Assembly (NCBI RefSeq): GCF_905475395.1
Contig: NC_058339.1
Span: 20,716,001 to 20,780,000 of the forward strand
Direction: 5' to 3'
DNA: 64,000 nt
Source of the DNA: Chrysoperla carnea
Lineage: Eukaryota > Arthropoda > Insecta > Neuroptera > Chrysopidae
The notes beneath the pieces were generated by a model. That model had not been told where the DNA came from. It did no database searches and saw nothing but the letters and a program-made list of their open reading frames with translations. Numbering within the stretch: the stretch's first letter is position 1; each line of letters starts with the position of its first letter. This document shows, one piece after another, positions 57,888-64,000 of this stretch. A program made the translations under genes and the position numbers.

Positions 57888-58530
57888 TTATATTGATAGA
57901 TTTTAGTTCGTATTAAAAAACTATTTGACCAGTCAACAAATGAACCCGATTGGGTCAAAATTACCTTATATACTGAGTTTTGTCGAAATTAGAGATACAA
58001 AAATTTTTACGATTTTTTGCAATTTTTTTAAGAGGGTACGTACCCCTTTGAAAAAATCGAGAAAAACGCAAACAAATTTGTGTTTTGGAATTTGATGAAA
58101 CTCGGTAAATAGGGTAATTTTGATCCAAAAAGTATAAAAATCATGTTAATTTAATGATCGGATGCAGAATTTCTGAGATATCGCAATATTTGTATCGATT
58201 TTAGTCCATATCTCAAAAACTATTCTACCAGTCAGCAAATGCAACCGATTTTTGTACTCAAAATTACCTTATATAGTAAGTTTTATCGAAATTGGAGTAA
58301 AAAAAATTTCTCGATTTTTTGCAATTTTTTTAAGAGGGTACTTGAAAAAATCGCGAAAAATTTTTGTTTTGGAATTCGACGAAACTCAGGGGACGGGTTA
58401 TTTGGATCCAAAAAGTATAAATATCAGGTTAATTTAATGATTGGACTTATAGAAAGTTGCAATGTCAGCGAGTATCATGGTCAAAACTTCATTTTCAAAA
58501 AAGTTAGAGTTTCCAACCAAAAAATTTAGT
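57888..58530 (-). mobile_element. Two family A units in reverse, with Helitron-element spacer
   Basis: Two units run in reverse orientation (CAAACTATTTGACC-type words at about 57920 and 58215, period about 300 bp). They are followed by the spacer words of the Helitron-like element (GCAATGTCAGCGAGTATCAT, TTAGAGTTTCCAACC), but the hairpin end is missing. Confidence 0.7.
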
Positions 58531-59489
58531 GATAAGGTTTCACAAATCAATCTGTAGATAGCTTGGTTATGATGATTGTTATAAATGTGTATTGGCAATA
58601 CACATGAATGACGCGACTTTTAATACGACTGGTTTTAAAGTAAACGTGTTTTTTTATTTTATGATTACAAGGTGTGTTTTATTTATTTTTACCTTTACTA
58701 TTTGTATTGCCATTATTTTATTTGTATCATTGTTGTTTTTGGTAAATATAATATTGTTTATAAAAAAGTCCATCGACATCGAACTAGGATATATTATTAC
58801 AAGTCGTTTATAATTATATAAATCAAATGTCTTTTTCAATACATCAGGCTATATTTTTAACTCTGCTACAAAAAACAAACGAATCTGCGCAGCCTTAGGC
58901 TTTGCCCTAAGAATTAATATAAATCCGCCACATTCAGTGAATAGACGGTTTTGAATAGTAAATCAAATGATAAATCACGTAAATCAGATGGTACGTATGA
59001 CCCTTGTGACCCTTCAATGCTATTATTAGAAGGCCTCTATTCACAAAAATCTTAATAAGAAAATTTTATAAATTATACATCAAATGTTATCGAAAACTCT
59101 GATGCGTGACATGAATATATGCCATTGATTTTGTAATATCGAATTTTTTTTAATGAAATTCTGCTGGGAAGTAAAAATTCGTCGTTAAAATATTTGAACT
59201 ATACACACATTTGTTAGACTTGTTAGACAATAATATACGATAGCCAGTTAGTATTGTGGATCATACAATTGTTACCAACTAATGATTGATTATTAACCAT
59301 TATACAATAATAACAATAAAAATGGCATACAATATTACCGATTACTATTTCCTGATTACTTATGTGGTTAAGGTGGTATATGAAATTGATTTATATTACA
59401 TTTGAAAAAAAAAATTAATTAAACCGTTGCTTTTTTTTTTGTTATATATCTGGCAACAGATTTAATTTTACCTTCATTTTATATTAACA
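58531..59489. other. Intergenic stretch, no gene seen
   Basis: Two overlapping open frames on opposite strands (58592-58839) are hydrophobic low-complexity A/T sequence and were not called. Nothing else was recognised. Confidence 0.5.
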
Positions 59490-60485
59490 GAATCTACACA
59501 GCCAAATTTTAACCAATGTTGATAAACCAAGTATGTAATCCTACTAAATTAGAGTCATACTTTTCAAAGTTGTCATCAAAATTAACCTAGCTCTAATAGG
59601 TTACAAGAATGTGGAGTCATGGTCCCGGAATTAAGCACATAAGTGTTAGCTAGCGAAAAATTGACATTACAGCTGAAAAGAATAACCCAAAATTAGTGGT
59701 TTTCAAAAAAAATTCCAATAAAATCGGATCAAAAATGCCTTGTTATCAAGGAAAAAGAATTTTTTTAACTTTATGACGTCATCAGAATCCAAAAAATTTA
59801 TTCTTGTTCTATCACATCCAAAATTTATCCAATTTTGATAAACCAAGTATGTAATCCTACTAAATTAGAGTCATACTTTTCAAAGTTGTCATCAAAATTA
59901 ACCTAGCTCTAATAGGTTTTAAGAAAGTGGACATCTGGTCCCGGAATTAAGCACATAAGTGTTAGCTAGCGAAAAATTGGCATCACAGCTGAAAAGAATG
60001 ACCCAAAATTAGTGGTTTTCAAAAAAAATTCCAATAAGATCGGATCAAAATTGCCTGTGTTATCAAGAAAATCGAATTTTTTAACTTTATGACGGCATCA
60101 GAATCCAAAAAATTTAATTTTGCTCTATCACATCCAAATTTTATCCAATTTTGATAAACGAAGTATGTAACTCTACTAAATTTGGGTCATAATTTTCTAA
60201 TTTAAGATCAAAATTAACCTATCTCTAATAGTTTTCAAGAATGTGGAGTCATGGTCCCGGAATTAAGCACATAAGTGTTAGCTAGCGAAAAATTGACATT
60301 ACAGCTGAAAAGAATGACCCGAAATTAGTGGTTTTCAAAAAAAATTCCAATAAGATCGGATCAAAATTGCCTGTGTTATCAAGAAAATCGAATTTTTTAA
60401 CTTTATGACGGCATCATAATCCATAAACTTTAATTTTGCTCTATCACATCCAAATTTTAACCAATTTTGATAAATCAAGTATGTG
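59490..60485 (+). repeat. Family B satellite-like array, about three units (period 316 bp)
   Basis: GATAAACCAAGTATGTAATC-type words lie at 59521, 59837, 60153 and 60469, exactly 316 bp apart each time. Units carry TTAGCTAGCGAAAAATTG and TATGACGTCATCAGAATCC. It is the cleanest copy of the array and shows strict period conservation. Confidence 0.95.
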
Positions 60486-61106
60486 ATCACAGATATTATA
60501 TTAGAATGATCGAATAGTTTCAAATATACCCAAGCCTGATACCAAATAAAAGGGCAGCTTAACAAAGCTTATCCAATGTCATAAAATTTACTAGATACTT
60601 CTCATCTATTTCCATGCAACCATAATGGCCCCACATCGAAGTGTGCTGGGGTACAGCCAGTAATGTATACAAAAAAAACACCACGGTACTTTTGATGTTA
60701 CAACAATGTATGAAAACAAGAAGCAAGTAAAACTGTTGTAGTTTTACTTAATAACCTAACAAATCATCAACGTAATAACGGTCAATATATCTTTTTTTGT
60801 TCTTTCTACTGCGGATAGGTACTTCTAGTTATGTTCATAAGAACATAAAATGTCTAAACATTTCAACAAATAAGTGATTCGTTTACAGTTTGAAGATTTT
60901 ATGTCCTTAAATAAGAAAGGAATAACGGGAATACGTGCTATGCATTAAACAATACAGATACGTGATGATTTATTATAAGTAAAGAGCAAAGCGGATTCAA
61001 TACAATGGTGTCTAGCTAGTTTGATTGAGTTTAGTTTTCAGCGAAAATATGTTATAGTATAAAATATTTTTGACAACCTTGTTATGAACATTGAAGGAGA
61101 CACTTA
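60486..61106. other. Intergenic stretch, nothing recognised
   Basis: No coding, RNA or repeat signature was seen between the family B array and the family C copy. Confidence 0.5.
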
Positions 61107-61628
61107 TTATACCATGTACATGAAATACTACGGTATACTAAGTTTAGTCCTAAGTTTGTAACGCTTAAAAATATTGATGCTACCAACAAAATTTTGGTAT
61201 AGATGTTCATAAAATCACCTAATTAGTCCACTTTCGATTGTACTCTCGTCCTGAAATTTTTTTACAGCGTACTCAGGACGTAGAAAGTGAGGTCGAGTTT
61301 GTAAATTAGCAACATGGTTCAATTGGGTCTTGGGTCCGTAGGATCCATTTTGTAAGCCGTTAGAGATAACACAAAAGATTAAATGTAAAAAATGTTCCTT
61401 ATAAAAAAATAAACACCTTTTGTTTGAAACATTTTTTCGTGAACATCACTTTTTACCCGTGAGGGTGCAAATTAGCCGCAAATTGTATGGTATGTATTAT
61501 ATAGGAATATCAGTTATGTATGTGTGACATGAAAGTATGTGTAATGTCATAAGAGTCTTTAACATTGTCTATACATGGTACCTCAACAATTAACTTAGTC
61601 AGTTGTTTGTTTTCACTTGTTGTCTTCA
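61107..61628 (+). repeat. Dispersed repeat family C, long copy 2
   Basis: This copy is colinear with 38581-39175 over about 500 bp, including ACAGCGTACTCAGGACGTAG, AATTGGGTCTTGGGTCC and TTTTTACCCGTGAGGGTGCA. It lacks part of the CTGTCCGTCTGTC run. It is non-coding. Confidence 0.85.
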
Positions 61629-63134
61629 TGTTAAGAAAGTATGTTTTCTTAGTTTTTCAAACTACCCACATTAAAAAAAAAAACTAAAAATCATGTCTCA
61701 CGCTAACGAAATATGTTTTCCCATGACCTCCACCATTTAAATTTGTATTTCTTGTTGTATTTTCGAATTTCGTTATGATATTGAGTATAGGTAGGTGATA
61801 CTTTTCTCTGCTGTTGTTATGAATTTGTGTATGGTTTACATAAGCTTAGTTAGCTAAGAGTGGCTATCCTGAGCTGGGACACACTGAGACTATAGTGGTC
61901 ACAGTTTCCGATCTATCAAACACACAAAAACGAGTGATAAGTATTAAAAATGATAATAAAACTGTGTTAAAAAAAGGAAAACATTGATTTTGGGTTGATA
62001 AAAGTAGAAAAACCTTTGCCTGATTATAGCCTGTTGTTTCAGTAATAAAATCTTCGAAGTTTCAAATCAAAGAGCTATTTATGACAAGGCTTTCATCTGC
62101 GAAACATGCATGAGACCTTGCATGAGAAAATTCACTACTGGAATTGTCAACAGAGTGAGAACCACGTCTCAAAGTAGATTGACAAGGATAATAAATGCCG
62201 AGGCCTGGTCATAATACCCATGTCTTAATATACAATATAATATCCTGGCGCGTATTTAAAATAAGATTATACCACTTAAATAAAGTTAAAACAGTATATT
62301 TTGAACAAATTACCATTTTACCATTAAAAAAATTTTTTTTCATAGAATTTAAACAAAATTATTTAACAATATTACTTGTTTGAACGTTAAAACAAAATAA
62401 ATTTTATTTATTTATTTTAAGCACATGTGAATGTGAAATATAAACACTAAATTGAAGCAGCTGATTCCGGTCATACGATCATGCGCATTGAATACCAGGC
62501 CTCCAAAATGGTGTTTTCTCTGTTAGTTGTTTGAATATTGTATTTTCATCTTTGTTAATCTACTCTGTGACGCCAAAATAGACATACTTGGTATACACTG
62601 GGCTTATCTATTTAAAATATATGATCTAAGCATGAGACTAACTAATTCATGCCAAATCAACGGAATTCGATTTGTATTACAAGAAAAAATTTGTATAATT
62701 AATTAATTCAGTAATTAAATTTTAATATTAACCAATCATTTTTAATGGTGCAGAAAAATTAAACTAAAATAATTATATAATATACATCGAAATTATGTAA
62801 TTTTACTAAATATAATAAATTTGTACATCCTCTTTATAAAATCGATAAAAATTTTGTAAAAAAATATAACTACAAATAAATATTTTATAAAATTATTATA
62901 ATGATTTAATTCAATCCGTTGCAGTTGTTGAAAGTAAAAACCTTCAACAAGCATTCCAAATAAAACTCAATTTAATCAAGGTTGGAATTTGAAATTTGAT
63001 TTATCTGTTGTTTTGTTCTTTGCGTAAGGTGTATGCAAATTTTATTACATATTGATTATTTGGATTAATACAAATATTATTTAGATTGTTATGATGTGAC
63101 AATAAAACTGTAAGTTCATGGTTTGACGTATATA
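61629..63134. other. Intergenic stretch, no gene seen
   Basis: The stretch is AT-rich. The segment around 62040-62200 is GC-richer and could be a decayed retroelement, but no conserved motif was found. Confidence 0.45.
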
Positions 63135-64000
63135 AATACTAACAGATACCCGACCGCTTTGCTGGGCAATTTCTCCTTCTTAAAACAAAGGCTATCACGT
63201 TATGGTGTTCACTTATCCTCCTTTTAGTTCACAATTTTATAGATTTGCCCATGATACTCGCTAACATGATAACTTTCTATAGGTCCAAACATTAAATTAA
63301 CCTGATTTGTATTCTTTTTGGATCAAAATTACCCCATCCACTGAGTTCCACTGAGTTTCATCAAATTCCAAAACAAAATTTTTTTTGCGTTTTTCTCGAT
63401 TTTTTCCAAGGGGTACCCCTTAAAAAAATTGCAAAAAATCAAAAAATTTTTTTAATCTCCAATATCGATAAAACTCAGTATATAAGGTAATTTTGACCCA
63501 AAAATTACAAAAATCGGGTGCATTTGTTGACTGATCGAATAGTTTTTGAGATACGGACTAAAATCGATCCAAATATTGCGATATCTCAAAAACTCAGCAT
63601 CCAATCATTAAATTAACCTGATTTTTATACTTTTTGGGTCAAAATTACCCCATCCACCGAGTTTCATCAAATTCCAAAACAAAATTTTTTTCCCGATTTT
63701 CTCAAAAATCGAAAAATTTTTTAATCTCCAATATCGATAAAACTCAGTAAATAAGGTAATTTTGACCCAAAAATTACAAAAATCGGGTGCATTTGTTGAC
63801 TGATCGAATAGTTTTTGAGATACGGACTAAAATCGATCCAAATATTGCGATATCTTAAAAACTCAGCATCCAATCATTAAATTAACCTGATTTTTATACT
63901 TTTTGGGTCAAAATTACCCCATCCACCGAGTTTCATCAAATTCCAAAACAAAATTTTTTTCCCGATTTTCTCAAAAATCGAAAAATTTTTTAATCTCCAA
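63135..64000 (-). mobile_element. Helitron-like element with family A array, cut by the window end
   Basis: On the minus strand the element ends at GCCCAGCAAAGCGGTCGGGT, then ATCTGTTAG before T (about 63140), a one-base variant of the CTAG end at 22430. The body holds family A units with CATCAAATTCC at 63359, 63665 and 63944 (periods 306 and 279 bp). The array runs past the window edge. Confidence 0.7.

Noticed and set aside
58239..58529. 96-codon plus-strand frame
   Set aside because: Translation of family A repeat sequence; similar frames appear at 7409-7600, 22666-22899 and 36398-36622 for the same reason.
59490..60485. CRISPR-like regular repeat array
   Set aside because: The unit is 316 bp with no short conserved repeat and unique spacers; the whole unit is repeated, as in a satellite, and the DNA is eukaryotic.

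Overview
The window is AT-rich (roughly 70% A+T by eye) eukaryotic nuclear DNA. It has spliced genes with GT-AG introns, insect-type gustatory receptors, a tRNA-derived SINE, fragments of non-LTR and Gypsy-like retrotransposons, TA-flanked MITEs and long satellite-like repeats. This fits an insect; I cannot name the order or species.

Four spliced genes can be built from the sequence. (1, 2) A tandem pair of gustatory receptor (Gr) paralogues lies on the minus strand: 17099-19958 (five exons, 432 aa) and 20463-22266 (four exons, 437 aa). Their last three exons are almost the same size (69, 90, and 60 or 63 bp), all in phase 0, and both end with the TYhhhhhQF signature of insect Grs. (3) 23538-24599 (+) is a three-exon orphan gene of 193 aa with a lysine-rich tail. 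(4) 26774-49023 (-) is an eight-exon, 799-aa type II membrane mosaic protein of the corin kind, with the order TM, SEA, Frizzled CRD, two LDLa, SRCR, trypsin-like. All three catalytic-triad positions of its protease domain are replaced, so it should be a pseudoprotease. Its first intron is 12.9 kb long.

The rest is intergenic and intronic DNA shaped by repeats. Family A, a unit of about 300 bp, appears at eight loci. At several of them it sits beside a GC-rich hairpin, followed in the best copy by CTAG and T, which looks like a Helitron 3' end. Family B has a 315-316 bp unit and forms three arrays; one fills half of an intron found in only one of the two Gr genes. Family C has five dispersed copies and family D two. 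There are also two copies of a tRNA-derived SINE with target-site duplications, a second SINE whose tail resembles the end of a LINE in the same window, three LINE 3' fragments, a Gypsy pol remnant, two TIR MITEs, two foldback elements, and exact tandem duplications of 136 and 150 bp.

Region by region: 1-17 kb is intergenic with scattered repeats; 17-22.3 kb is the Gr pair; 22.4-26.7 kb holds a Helitron-like element, the orphan gene and a LINE tail; 26.8-49 kb is the corin-like gene with its repeat-filled introns; 49-64 kb is intergenic and repeat-rich, with no gene I can support. Exon coordinates were worked out by hand from splice sites and phase; no database search was possible.
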